NCBI RefSeq assembly: GCF_008386505.1
Contig: NZ_VUNZ01000001.1
Location: 1,977,937 to 2,041,936 of the forward strand
Source: Chryseobacterium sediminis
GTDB taxonomy: Bacteria > Bacteroidota > Bacteroidia > Flavobacteriales > Weeksellaceae
Direction of reading: 5' to 3'
DNA length: 64,000 nucleotides
Shown: piece after piece, positions 7,802 through 16,363 of the stretch
Numbering within the stretch: position 1 is the first letter of the stretch
Layout of the letters: each line of letters starts with the position of its first letter
The notes under the pieces: model-generated
Databases searched by the model: none
What the model saw: the letters and a program-made list of their open reading frames with translations, nothing else
Told to the model about the DNA's origin: nothing
Translations under genes and position numbers: made by a program

Positions 7802-10567
7802 ATGAAGAAAACTCTGTTGCTATTGACTTTGATGTTCACAGTCATTATTTTGCACGCCCAAAAACTACACATTGACGGAAAAATATCAGATTCTGAAAAA
7901 AAACCGATAGAAAATGCTACCGTTTATCTTTTGAAAGAAAAAGATTCATCCATTGTCAACTATACGGCAACCAATAAAGAAGGTAAATTTTCTCTGAAGA
8001 TTGACGATGTAAAAGAGCCTTCCATCCTGAAAATTGATGCCGATAAACTGACTTCTTATTCAAAAAAATTTGAGAAAATAGATCAGTCTTTATCCTTAGG
8101 AGATATTCTGCTTGAGAAACAAAGTATTGTCAACAATATTGATGAGGTAAAAATCACGGCATCGCCGGTAAAAATTAAAAAAGACACTATTGAGTTCAGT
8201 GCAGCGGCGATTAAAGTACGGCCTGACAGTAAAATAGAAGAACTTCTGAAGCAGATTCCCGGTGTAGAAATCAATAATGAAGGAAAAATTACAGTGAACG
8301 GGAAGGAAGTGGATCAGATTATGATCAATGGGAAACCTTTCTTTGATAAAGACGGTAAAATTGCCCTTCAGAACTTACCTGCAGATATCATCAAGAATAT
8401 TCAGTTTACAACAACCAAGACCAAGGAAGAAGAACTGAGTGGACAAACCGCAAAGTCTCAGAATACCACCATCAATTTTAATATTGACGAAAAGAAAAAC
8501 AAAGGATTGCTGACAAGGCTTACAGTCGGATACGGATCAGACAAACGGTATGAGGCAAGCGGGCTGGCCAGTTATTTTAAAGGCGATACCAAAGTAAGTA
8601 TTCTTGCTTCATCCAATAATATCAACTCACAGGGGTTTTCCAGAGATGAGGTTTTTGACAGTATGGGGAACGGCCGGAATGCCTGGATGATGCAGGGCGG
8701 CACTGTCTCAACGGTAGGAAATGTAACGTATTATAACCAGGGAGGCGGTACAAGAGGAATTCAAAGATCTACCACCATAGGTTTGAATTACAGTGATAAA
8801 ATAGGGAAAAATGCTGATCTGGATTCTTTCAGTCTGATGCATTCAGATTCTAATACGGAGACAAGATCCAAGGTTTCAAGATCTACTCTTTTACCCAATT
8901 ATACGCTTCAGACCAACTCAGAAAGTAATGGAGAAAATGAATCTAAGCAGTACAGTTTTGATACTTCAGTCAAAATCAAGCTGGATTCTATGACAAGTGT
9001 TTATTTTTCCCCGAGATTTACTAAAAACAGCAGTTTTAATTTCAATAATTCACGATCATCTACTTTGAGGAATGGAAGCCTTCTGAATGAAAGTAACTCG
9101 TATTCAAGTAATGATTCGGACAGCAATTCATTTAATCCTTATATCTATTTTTCCAAAAAATTCAAGAAAAAAGGACGTGTGCTTTCCGCCAATATGAACA
9201 GTTCTATCTCTGAATCTAAAAGAGATAACCTAAGCCAATCCCAGAACACATTTTATGATCAAAACGGGATAACAAAAGATAATCGTGATCAATTAGCCAA
9301 AAATAAAAATCAGAACAGCTCTTTCAATTTCAGCACAGGGTATACAGAACCTGTTTCCGATTCGTCCAGTGTAAATTTTAAAATAAAATATGAAGCGAGA
9401 TCAGTGAGGGATTTAAGGAATGTAAACGATTTTGATAATGCTACCAGAGATTACACTAAATTCAATCAGCTTTTATCGAATAATATGAAGCAGAGAATCA
9501 ATCAGATCTCTCCTGAATTGAGCTATCAGATCAATAAAAACAAGCTCAATTTCTGGGCGTCGATGAACCTTGACATTTCAGATATGAAAGTAAACTCTAT
9601 CTACAACGGACAGCAATATAACCTGCAGAAAAATTTTGTTTTACCTGAATATAATCTCAACCTTTACTATCAGGTTGGAGAAGGTAAAACCTTAAATATC
9701 TATAATTACTCTAACTTCAACATTCCGACTGCAGAACAGCTTACTCCTTATAAAGATGAATCCAATCCTTTGGTTACCTATCAAGGAAACCCTAATTTGA
9801 AAAATACCTGGATCAATAATCTTTATCTGTATTTCAATAATTATAATAAAGTAAAAAACCTCAGTTACTATTTCAATATTGGTTTTACTTACAGAAATAA
9901 TGACATCATTAATTTTTCCACCTATGATAATGCAGGAAAACAAGTGGTAACTTATAACAACGTAAGCGGAAACAAAAGCATTAACGCCGGCGGGGGCTTC
10001 AGCAAACCCCTGAAATGGAAAAATAACAAACTGGTCATTAACCCAACATTCAACATGAATTATGCTTACAATAATGGTTTTGTTGACGGACAATCTTTTA
10101 CCAGCAACTCATATAGTCTGAATCCTGGACTTAATCTTGTCTTTGAAATCAAGGATAAAATGACTATTAAGCCTTCTTACCGACTTGGATACAGCTTCTC
10201 AAATTACACCAACTACAATGTAACCAATGTAAATACAGCCAACCAATCCTTAAAATTGGAACTAACCAATTACCTGTTTAAAGGCAATTTCGTATTTGGA
10301 AATGATTTTGAATATAACACCAATTCCAATATTGCTCCAGGATTTAAAAAAGATTTCTACTTCTGGAATACCAGTCTGGGTTATTCATTCTACAAAAAAC
10401 AGTTTACAGCAAAGGTGAAGATTTATGATGTCTTAAATCAAAATCAAAGCGTAAGAAGAACAATCACAGATTCTTATTTTGAAGACCGCGAAGATCTGAT
10501 CCTAAAAAGATACATCATGTTTTCCATCAGCATGAAGCTGAATAAGTTTGCAGGTAAAAAACAGTAA
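7802..10567 (+). CDS. Large outer membrane beta-barrel protein (TonB-receptor-like)
   Basis: A 921-residue protein starting at the ATG at 7802. The alternative start at 7760 lies inside a terminator hairpin. The signal peptide ends ILHAQ. A carboxypeptidase-regulatory-like domain covers about 22-100. A plug-like domain covers about 125-225 (KIEELLKQIPGVEINNEGK, INGKPFFDKDGK). A Ser/Asn-rich barrel of many aromatic-ended strands fills the rest. The order matches the Bacteroidota outer-membrane beta-barrel family that resembles TonB receptors but often lacks an obvious TonB box. The substrate is unknown, and no SusD gene or other partner adjoins it. It appears monocistronic. Confidence 0.88.
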   Translation: MKKTLLLLTLMFTVIILHAQKLHIDGKISDSEKKPIENATVYLLKEKDSSIVNYTATNKEGKFSLKIDDVKEPSILKIDADKLTSYSKKFEKIDQSLSLGDILLEKQSIVNNIDEVKITASPVKIKKDTIEFSAAAIKVRPDSKIEELLKQIPGVEINNEGKITVNGKEVDQIMINGKPFFDKDGKIALQNLPADIIKNIQFTTTKTKEEELSGQTAKSQNTTINFNIDEKKNKGLLTRLTVGYGSDKRYEASGLASYFKGDTKVSILASSNNINSQGFSRDEVFDSMGNGRNAWMMQGGTVSTVGNVTYYNQGGGTRGIQRSTTIGLNYSDKIGKNADLDSFSLMHSDSNTETRSKVSRSTLLPNYTLQTNSESNGENESKQYSFDTSVKIKLDSMTSVYFSPRFTKNSSFNFNNSRSSTLRNGSLLNESNSYSSNDSDSNSFNPYIYFSKKFKKKGRVLSANMNSSISESKRDNLSQSQNTFYDQNGITKDNRDQLAKNKNQNSSFNFSTGYTEPVSDSSSVNFKIKYEARSVRDLRNVNDFDNATRDYTKFNQLLSNNMKQRINQISPELSYQINKNKLNFWASMNLDISDMKVNSIYNGQQYNLQKNFVLPEYNLNLYYQVGEGKTLNIYNYSNFNIPTAEQLTPYKDESNPLVTYQGNPNLKNTWINNLYLYFNNYNKVKNLSYYFNIGFTYRNNDIINFSTYDNAGKQVVTYNNVSGNKSINAGGGFSKPLKWKNNKLVINPTFNMNYAYNNGFVDGQSFTSNSYSLNPGLNLVFEIKDKMTIKPSYRLGYSFSNYTNYNVTNVNTANQSLKLELTNYLFKGNFVFGNDFEYNTNSNIAPGFKKDFYFWNTSLGYSFYKKQFTAKVKIYDVLNQNQSVRRTITDSYFEDREDLILKRYIMFSISMKLNKFAGKKQ

Positions 10568-10693
10568 CAACACCATACTTTATATATATATATTTTGATA
10601 ATGGCCGGATATTTCCGGCTATTTTTTATGAATACAGAGAAGGATTGATCAATAACCGTATTTTTATTTTTAAATTAGCATCAAATTTTTTTT

Positions 10694-12553
10694 ATGAAGA
10701 TCCATATTTCAGTATTATGTATTCTTTTTTTCATTCTTGGAAAAGCTCAGAAGACGGAACAGAAAGATACTTTCGTTAAAGACAATTTCACCAAGAAAGA
10801 ATTTTATATTCCGATGCGTGATGGAGTGAAACTTTTCACAGCTGTATATATCCCGAAAGATATATCAAACAAGAACAAATATCCGTTTCTGATGCAGAGA
10901 ACCTGCTACAGCATTGCACCCTACGGAGAAAATGAGTATAAAACTAAGGTAGGTCCCAACACTTATCTTATGAAAGACAAGTATATTTTCGTATACCAGG
11001 ATGTACGCGGAAGATATATGAGTGAAGGTACTTTTACCAATATGACTCCGCAGGTAGAGCGTAAAACAAAAAAAGATGTTGATGAAAGTACAGATACTTA
11101 TGATACTATCGAATGGCTTTTGAAAAACATCAAGGACAACAATGGTAAAGCTGGTCAGTTTGGAACATCATATCCTGGATTTTATACTGCTGTAGGGACA
11201 TTATCACAGCACCCTGCATTAGTAGCTTCTTCACCACAAGCCCCTATCTCAGATTTCTGGAATGACGATTTCCTTCACAACGGAAGATTTATGTTAGGTT
11301 ATTTCAGGACATTTCCTGTTTTTGGAGTTCAGAAAACAAAACCTGAAGACAAAGCATGGTATATGGATTCTTTCATTAAACAGACTTCCGAAGATGGACT
11401 GAAATTCTACAGAGATCTTGGTACGCTGAAAGATGCTTATGAAAAATATTATAAAAATAATTTCTTCATGACAGAAATTATGAATCATACCAACTATGAT
11501 GAGTTCTGGCAAAAAAGAGGTCTTCTTCCCCATTTGAAGAATATCAACCACGCTGTAATGACTGTTGGCGGATGGTTTGATGCAGAAGATCTTTCCGGCC
11601 CTTTGAATATTTATAAAACCATTGAAAAAACAAGCCCTAAAGCAAAAAACACTATTGTAATGGGACCATTCTCTCATGGTGGCTGGTCTCAGGAGCAAGG
11701 GAAACATTTTCACAGTGAGACGTATTTTGGAGACAGTATTGCAACGTATTACCAGAAAAATATTGAAACAAAATTCTTCAACCACTATTTGAAGGGTAAC
11801 ACAAAAGAAGACGCCGGACTTCCTGAAGCACTGATGTATGACACCGGAGCTAAAGAATGGAAAGAATTTGCTTCTTATCCGCCTAAAAATGCTCAGAAAG
11901 TCAATTTTTATTTAGCTGACAACACCTTGAAAAAAACTTCCGGACAAGGATATTCCGAATATTACAGTGATCCTAATAATCCTGTTTTAAGCTCAGATCA
12001 TTTGAAGGATTTCAACGGATTTACTCCTAAAAATTACATGTCGGAAGACCAGAGATTTGCAGTAGGCAGACCGGATGTATTAACGTTCACAACGGATGTT
12101 CTGACTGAAGATATCGCGTTCGCCGGAGAGATCATGGCTAAGCTGAATATTGCTTCCACTTCTACAGATGCCGATTTTGCAGTAAAGCTTATTGATGTCT
12201 ATCCTGAGGATTTTAAGCCTGCTGAAAAGAAAGACGGTGTTATCTATGGCAATTATCACCAGATGGTAAGAAGTGAAATAATGCCTGCCAGATTCAGAAA
12301 TACAAAAGAAAAAGGAGAAGCATTGGTCCCTAATCAGAAAACGGCTGTTAATTTCAGACTTCAGGATGTTGTTCACACCTTCAAAAAAGGACATAAGATC
12401 CAGATTCAGATCAGCAGTACATGGTTTCCGCTTTTCGCTATCAACCCACAGAAATTTATGGATAATCCGAATTTTGCAACCAAAGAGGATTATACCAAAG
12501 CATTCATTAAAGTATATAATGACAGCTCTATTGAAGCTGAAATTTTAAAATAA
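10694..12553 (+). CDS. CocE/NonD family hydrolase (X-Pro dipeptidyl-peptidase S15-like)
   Basis: A 619-residue secreted alpha/beta hydrolase with signal peptide MKIHISVLCILFFILGKAQ. The nucleophile elbow GTSYPG holds S159, DVRGRYMSEG is the conserved segment before it, and GPFSHGGW holds the likely catalytic H328. The C-terminal 240 residues resemble the jelly-roll domain of X-Pro dipeptidyl-peptidases and cocaine esterase (LTFTTDVLTEDIAFAGE). Such enzymes cleave esters, acylated amines such as alpha-amino acid esters and beta-lactams, or X-Pro dipeptides. The substrate cannot be told here. The gene stands alone and is followed by a strong terminator. Confidence 0.9.
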   Translation: MKIHISVLCILFFILGKAQKTEQKDTFVKDNFTKKEFYIPMRDGVKLFTAVYIPKDISNKNKYPFLMQRTCYSIAPYGENEYKTKVGPNTYLMKDKYIFVYQDVRGRYMSEGTFTNMTPQVERKTKKDVDESTDTYDTIEWLLKNIKDNNGKAGQFGTSYPGFYTAVGTLSQHPALVASSPQAPISDFWNDDFLHNGRFMLGYFRTFPVFGVQKTKPEDKAWYMDSFIKQTSEDGLKFYRDLGTLKDAYEKYYKNNFFMTEIMNHTNYDEFWQKRGLLPHLKNINHAVMTVGGWFDAEDLSGPLNIYKTIEKTSPKAKNTIVMGPFSHGGWSQEQGKHFHSETYFGDSIATYYQKNIETKFFNHYLKGNTKEDAGLPEALMYDTGAKEWKEFASYPPKNAQKVNFYLADNTLKKTSGQGYSEYYSDPNNPVLSSDHLKDFNGFTPKNYMSEDQRFAVGRPDVLTFTTDVLTEDIAFAGEIMAKLNIASTSTDADFAVKLIDVYPEDFKPAEKKDGVIYGNYHQMVRSEIMPARFRNTKEKGEALVPNQKTAVNFRLQDVVHTFKKGHKIQIQISSTWFPLFAINPQKFMDNPNFATKEDYTKAFIKVYNDSSIEAEILK

Positions 12554-12558
12554 ATTGA

Positions 12559-12592
12559 AAAAGCTGTTCGTCTGAACAGCTTTTATTTTTTT
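12559..12592 (+). terminator. Intrinsic terminator after the CocE/NonD hydrolase
   Basis: An 11-bp perfect stem (12559-12569 with 12574-12584), a 4-nt loop and a T-rich tail. Confidence 0.88.
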
Positions 12593-12676
12593 AATCTCTC
12601 TCTGATTAAGATGATTATGGTAAAAACCTGCGTAATCTGCAGGATAAAAAATATGGCGATTAGATGAAGCATTATT

Positions 12677-12705
12677 GAGATTCCTACGGAATGACAAACG
12701 TTGTG
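12677..12705. repeat. Short intergenic repeat-like module
   Basis: The stretch reads gagattcctacggaatgac and continues for a few bases in the spacer between two converging genes. I recall near-identical stretches between genes in other Chryseobacterium-type genomes. An adjacent cctgc...gcagg inverted repeat lies near 12628-12643. Copy number cannot be checked from this window. Confidence 0.4.
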
Positions 12706-12726
12706 GGTAAAGTCTCTCTAAAAAAA

Positions 12727-13338
12727 TTATTCCTCAATTGTTCTGAATGTCAGGTTGACTCTGGGAGTTTTCACTTTTGTAGTGGGTGGAAGCCTGTGAA
12801 GCCAATTGTCCTGGGTAGTTCCTTTCATAATTAGCAAACTTCCGTTTTCAAGGAATATTTCAACCTTTTCTTTGGTCTTTTTATGTTTGAATAAAAATTT
12901 TCTTTCTGCTCCAAAGGTCAGAGAAGCAATGGCACCGTGTTTCTTCAGATCTGTTTCGCCATCGCTGTGGTAAGCCATTCCCTCGCTTCCGTCATGGTAT
13001 AAATTGAGCAGGCAAGAGTTGTAGGTTTCTCCTGAAACTTCCTCGCATTTTTTCTTTAGTTCCAATAATTCCGGAGTCCAGAATTTGGCATATTTTGTAC
13101 GTTTAGAATACGTATATTCAAAAGGCTTTTCTCCGAACCAGGCTACTTTTCTTTTGGTTAAAATTAATTTTCCAAAGATGATGGCTTCATCATTTTCCCA
13201 GGGAATCTGGTTCAGCAAATAGGTATAAAAAGAATCAGAAAGTTCTTTAGAAAAAACCTTTCCGTAATAATGAACAGTTCCGTCATTCGGAAGTATATTG
13301 ATCGGATAGTCTGATATTTCTTCAAAGAGGCTCATCAT
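12727..13338 (-). CDS. alkB: Alpha-ketoglutarate-dependent dioxygenase AlkB family (DNA alkylation repair)
   Basis: A 203-residue Fe(II)/2-oxoglutarate dioxygenase that oxidatively removes methyl groups such as 1-methyladenine and 3-methylcytosine from DNA. Residues H124 and D126 (YHSDGE) and H181 (WLHRLP) form the iron site. R193 and R199 (TPRVNLTFR) bind 2-oxoglutarate. NLYHDGSEGMAYHSDGE is the family signature, closest in feel to the ALKBH2/3-type group. A second methionine follows the first, so the start may be 13335. It lies downstream of an Ada-like gene on the same strand, separated by 195 bp that holds repeat-like sequence, which suggests a small alkylation-repair cluster. Confidence 0.93.
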   Translation of the reverse strand: MMSLFEEISDYPINILPNDGTVHYYGKVFSKELSDSFYTYLLNQIPWENDEAIIFGKLILTKRKVAWFGEKPFEYTYSKRTKYAKFWTPELLELKKKCEEVSGETYNSCLLNLYHDGSEGMAYHSDGETDLKKHGAIASLTFGAERKFLFKHKKTKEKVEIFLENGSLLIMKGTTQDNWLHRLPPTTKVKTPRVNLTFRTIEE

Positions 13339-13365
13339 AGTTTTTTTTATTAAATGCTTTTATAA

Positions 13366-13408
13366 CTAAACACAAATTACACTAATATTTCCACAAATCA
13401 CACAATAG
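13366..13408. repeat. Intergenic repeat-like module (CACAAAT-rich)
   Basis: The motif cacaaat recurs at short spacing (13371, 13392) with further caca-type words. I recall CACAAATTACAC/CACAAATCACAC words in many flavobacterial intergenic spaces. Family membership is from memory and unverified. Confidence 0.35.
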
Positions 13409-13506
13409 CTTTTGCAATAAAAATGGAATAAAAAGCTTTTGACAATCTAAGACTTTCATTTTTTTGAACTTTAAGACAGATAATTTTACTATCATCTTCA
13501 TAAAGT

Positions 13507-13525
13507 CTTTTGTGCCTTTTGTAGT
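13507..13525. repeat. Intergenic repeat-like module (TTTTGTGCCTTTTGT)
   Basis: cttttgtgccttttgtagt lies 9 bp beyond the Ada-like stop codon. Very similar words recur between genes of Flavobacteriia, from memory. It belongs to the same spacer as the CACAAAT-rich module. Confidence 0.35.
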
Positions 13526-13533
13526 AAAATATA

Positions 13534-14376
13534 TTACGAGTAAATACGTGAACCTTCCCAGCCTACAATCAGCTGTTTTCTGTCACTTCCCCAACGGTAA
13601 CCACCAAGATGACCGGTAGCTTGAATAACACGGTGGCACGGAATAAGAAACGCAACCGGATTACTTCCAATAGCTGTTCCCACCGCTCTAAAAGCCTTCG
13701 GATTTCCAATTTTTTCAGCCAGACTGCCATAAGTAGACAGTTTTCCCATTGGAATCGTCAATAGGCTTTCCCATACTTTAAGCTGGAAATCGGTTCCTTT
13801 TAAATGTAATTTTATAGTATTGAGTTTCGTCCAGTCTTTATCGAATATGGACAGTGCATTCTTTTGAAGGGCGTCTTGTTGTTCAGTAAAAGAAGCATTA
13901 GGGAACTTTTGTTTCAGCTCCCCAAATGCTTTTTCTTTATCGTCTTCAAAAGCCATATAGCAGATTCCTTTTTCTGTAGAAGCTACTAACAGATTCCCGA
14001 AAGGACTTTCGGAAAAACTGTAATGAATAGTAAGGCTTTTTCCTCCGTTTTTATATTCTGCCGGAGACATTCCTTCAACCTTTACAAACAGATCATGAAG
14101 TCTGCTTGTGCTTGAAAAACCTGTCTCATATGCAGCATCAAACAAACTTGCTCTTTCTTCCTTTAATAAGTTCTTGGCATGTTCAAGACTGATGAACTGC
14201 AAAAACTTTTTCGGACTTGTTCCTGCCCAATCTGTGAAGATCTTCTGAAAATGGGCCGGACTCAAGTGAATATTCTCTGCCACTTCCTCCAAACTTGGCT
14301 GAAGCCTGAAATTGCTCTGGATATATTCTATCGCCTTAGCAATTCTGTTATAATCTATCTGACTTTGTGTGGACAT
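13534..14376 (-). CDS. Ada-like AraC regulator fused to O6-methylguanine-DNA methyltransferase
   Basis: A 280-residue protein with two parts: an AraC-type helix-turn-helix region (about 10-108, SLEEVAENIHLSPAHFQKIF) and a methylguanine methyltransferase domain (about 115-275). The methyl-acceptor is C247 in PCHRV. The transferase removes methyl groups from O6-methylguanine to its own cysteine. The N-terminal zinc domain of E. coli Ada, whose cysteine senses methylphosphotriesters and switches on transcription, is absent. The protein could still bind DNA, but how it would be activated is unclear. It lies upstream of alkB on the same strand. Confidence 0.92.
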   Translation of the reverse strand: MSTQSQIDYNRIAKAIEYIQSNFRLQPSLEEVAENIHLSPAHFQKIFTDWAGTSPKKFLQFISLEHAKNLLKEERASLFDAAYETGFSSTSRLHDLFVKVEGMSPAEYKNGGKSLTIHYSFSESPFGNLLVASTEKGICYMAFEDDKEKAFGELKQKFPNASFTEQQDALQKNALSIFDKDWTKLNTIKLHLKGTDFQLKVWESLLTIPMGKLSTYGSLAEKIGNPKAFRAVGTAIGSNPVAFLIPCHRVIQATGHLGGYRWGSDRKQLIVGWEGSRIYS

Positions 14377-14445
14377 TGTATTATTATTTTACCTCACAAA
14401 TTTCCAAAGAATATACGGCAGAAAAAATCCGATTCTTGCGGAATA

Positions 14446-15303
14446 TTAGTTGTTGTTATAAATATCGTTATAAGCAAGCATTTTATAATATAACTTAGCT
14501 GCAAGGAAAGCTGTTGGCTTAGCCATTGGAGAATCCATTAATTCTACAATATCAAATGCCACTACGTTACATTTTTCAAATACTTTTCTTATTAATTCCA
14601 GTGTTGGATACCATTGTAATCCACCAGGCTCAGGAGTTCCTGTAGAAGGAGCAATGGAAGGATCAAAAGCATCAAGATCTATTGTAATATATACGTTTCC
14701 TGAAACTTTTTCCAATACGTCATTGATCCAGTTTTCGTTATTTGCAATTTCGTGAGCAAAGAATACTCTTCCTTCCGGTAAATACTGAGCTTCCTCCGCA
14801 TCCATAGAACGGATTCCCACTTGTACAAGATTATGTTTCTGGTTAGCTTCAAACACAGCACAAGCATGGTTAGAAGTAGAACCGTGAAATTCAGGACGTA
14901 AGTCTGTATGAGCATCAAACTGAAGAACGGTAAGGTTTTCAAATTTCTCTCCTACTGCACGGATAGAACCGATAGACACAGAGTGTTCACCTCCAAATAA
15001 AGTAAATACTTTCCCTTCATTGTTCAAAAGTTCTTTGGTTTTCTGGTAAACAGCTTCTGTCATTGCTTCCGGACTGGAATTTTCAGAAACTTCTCCTGCC
15101 AGGTATACTCCCTGAAGATAAGGTTCCGTTTGGGTTTCAATATCATAAAGCTCCATATTTTCAGAAGCATCTAAGAATAATTCAGGGCCTTTGTCAGCTC
15201 CTTTCCCCCATGTTGAAGTTCCATCATAAGGAACAGTTACCAACATTACTTTTGAATTCTCTAACGTTGCGTTTTCTTCGGGAATTCCTGCGTATGTTTT
15301 CAT
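14446..15303 (-). CDS. speB: Agmatinase (ureohydrolase family)
   Basis: A 285-residue metal-dependent ureohydrolase that converts agmatine to putrescine and urea. The binuclear manganese site is visible: H107 (GGEHSVS), D130, H132 and D134 (FDAHTDLRPE), and D209 and D211 (TIDLDAFDPS). TGTPEPGGL completes the family signature. Arginase and other ureohydrolases share this fold. The arginine decarboxylase 1 kb away on the same strand favours agmatine as substrate. A -7 element lies about 35 nt upstream. Confidence 0.9.
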   Translation of the reverse strand: MKTYAGIPEENATLENSKVMLVTVPYDGTSTWGKGADKGPELFLDASENMELYDIETQTEPYLQGVYLAGEVSENSSPEAMTEAVYQKTKELLNNEGKVFTLFGGEHSVSIGSIRAVGEKFENLTVLQFDAHTDLRPEFHGSTSNHACAVFEANQKHNLVQVGIRSMDAEEAQYLPEGRVFFAHEIANNENWINDVLEKVSGNVYITIDLDAFDPSIAPSTGTPEPGGLQWYPTLELIRKVFEKCNVVAFDIVELMDSPMAKPTAFLAAKLYYKMLAYNDIYNNN

Positions 15304-15337
15304 ATATAATTATTAATTAAAAAATTAAATGATTTCG

Positions 15338-15345
15338 CAAAGATA
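15338..15345 (-). promoter_or_regulatory. -7 promoter element for agmatinase
   Basis: Read on the minus strand it is TATCTTTG, matching TAnnTTTG, 35 nt before the ATG at 15303. No clear -33 element is seen. Confidence 0.45.
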
Positions 15346-15470
15346 CGAAGAGTTTACGAGTTGAAGAGTACGAGTTTCGGAGAGTTTATGAGTTATACAC
15401 TTTACTTTTACTGTCTGTTATCTGCTACCTGTAACCTAGCATCTATTATCTCATTCCTTTCCACTCTCGA
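15345..15470. repeat. Degenerate short direct repeats in the spacer
   Basis: Words of the type gagttta/gagttga/gagtttc recur about every 12-16 nt from 15348 to 15395. They are followed by a string of tct-nn-tat-type words (15412-15455). The stretch does not code and has the look of a decayed repeat array. Its function is unknown. Confidence 0.35.
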
Positions 15471-15480
15471 CTCAAATAAC

Positions 15481-15488
15481 TACTTTTG
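15481..15488 (+). promoter_or_regulatory. -7 promoter element for the HAD phosphatase gene
   Basis: TACTTTTG is an exact TAnnTTTG match 16 nt before the ATG at 15504. It supports that start over the one at 15486, which overlaps the element. Confidence 0.6.
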
Positions 15489-15503
15489 CACAAAACTTTT
15501 AAT

Positions 15504-16163
15504 ATGTCTTTAAAAGCTGTTCTTTTCGATATGGATGGAGTGATTGTAGATACAGAACCATTACATAGAAAAGCTTATTTCAAAACGTTTGATGAATTGG
15601 AAATTGCTGTTTCCGAAGAACTGTATACCTCTTTTACCGGAGCGTCAACCAAGAGAGTCTCTGAAACCCTGATCAATGAATTCAATCTAAATCAGACTTA
15701 TGAATCCATTGCAGGAATCAAAAGATCTCATTTTAAAGATTACTTTTATAATGATGATGAATTTGATTTAATTCCGGGGGTAAGAAAACTGATTGAACAT
15801 TATCATGAAAATGGAATAAAACTGATTCTGGCTTCTTCAGCTACCATGGTAACAATCAATATGGTTTTTGAAAAATTCGGGTTGGAAAAATATTTCAGCG
15901 GAAAGATCAGCGGTGCCGATTTAAAAGAATCAAAACCTCATCCTGAAGTTTTTTTACTGGCTGCAGAAATGGCAGGTGAACCTGTTGAAAACTGTATGGT
16001 AATTGAAGATTCCACCAACGGAATTCTTGCTGCACACCGGGCTAAAATTTTCTGTGCTGCCTACAGAAGTCCTCATTCTAAAAACCAGGATTATACACTG
16101 GCAGATACTGTAGTTACGGATTACGAGGAACTCGAACTTGATAAAATCTCAACCTATTTCTAA
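15504..16163 (+). CDS. HAD superfamily hydrolase, beta-phosphoglucomutase-like
   Basis: A 219-residue HAD enzyme. The start at 15504 is preferred because the earlier in-frame methionine at 15486 lies within the promoter. Motif I is FDMDGVIVDTE with D9 and D11. Motif II is the serine in ILASSA. K and DD-type motifs III/IV are in KESKPHPEVF and VIEDSTNG. The helical cap after motif I puts it in subclass I, with beta-phosphoglucomutases, phosphoglycolate and sugar-phosphate phosphatases. The substrate is uncertain. It sits on the opposite strand between the two polyamine genes with no apparent functional link. Confidence 0.88.
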   Translation: MSLKAVLFDMDGVIVDTEPLHRKAYFKTFDELEIAVSEELYTSFTGASTKRVSETLINEFNLNQTYESIAGIKRSHFKDYFYNDDEFDLIPGVRKLIEHYHENGIKLILASSATMVTINMVFEKFGLEKYFSGKISGADLKESKPHPEVFLLAAEMAGEPVENCMVIEDSTNGILAAHRAKIFCAAYRSPHSKNQDYTLADTVVTDYEELELDKISTYF

Positions 16164-16167
16164 ATAA

Positions 16168-16200
16168 AAAAGCTCTCAGAATCTGAGAGCTTTTGTTTTG
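16168..16200 (+). terminator. Intrinsic terminator after the HAD gene
   Basis: Complementary arms at 16168-16180 and 16182-16194, GC-rich in the centre, are followed by a T-rich tail. Confidence 0.85.
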
Positions 16201-16210
16201 TATATACTTT

Positions 16211-16239
16211 GTCATCTGAACGAAGTGAAGATCCTTAAC
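16211..16239. repeat. Intergenic repeat-like module (GTCATCTGAACGAAGTGAAGATCC type)
   Basis: gtcatctgaacgaagtgaag and the following atcc resemble the TGTCATCCTGAACGAAGTGAAGGATC words scattered between genes in many bacterial genomes (from memory). It occurs within 110 bp of another such module. Confidence 0.45.
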
Positions 16240-16318
16240 TTTCCTTAATTCTTAATAAAAAACTTAATGGTTAAATTTTAAACATTAAGATACATTGAGT
16301 GATTAAGATTATTAAGAT

Positions 16319-16353
16319 GAGATTGCTTCGTCACATTCGTTCTCGCAATGACA
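16319..16353. repeat. Intergenic repeat, GAGATTGCTTCGTC...CGCAATGAC type
   Basis: The ends gagattgcttcgtc and cgcaatgaca frame a partly self-complementary centre. A degenerate second copy with the same ends lies at 22953-22982 in this window. Such TCATTGCGAG...GAAGCAATC words are common dispersed elements in bacterial genomes (from memory). Confidence 0.55.
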
Positions 16354-16363
16354 GATTAAGTTC

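Noticed and set aside
11294-11785. Minus-strand 163-residue open frame
   Set aside because: It is a shadow of the CocE/NonD hydrolase gene in another frame. The real gene has full family motifs.
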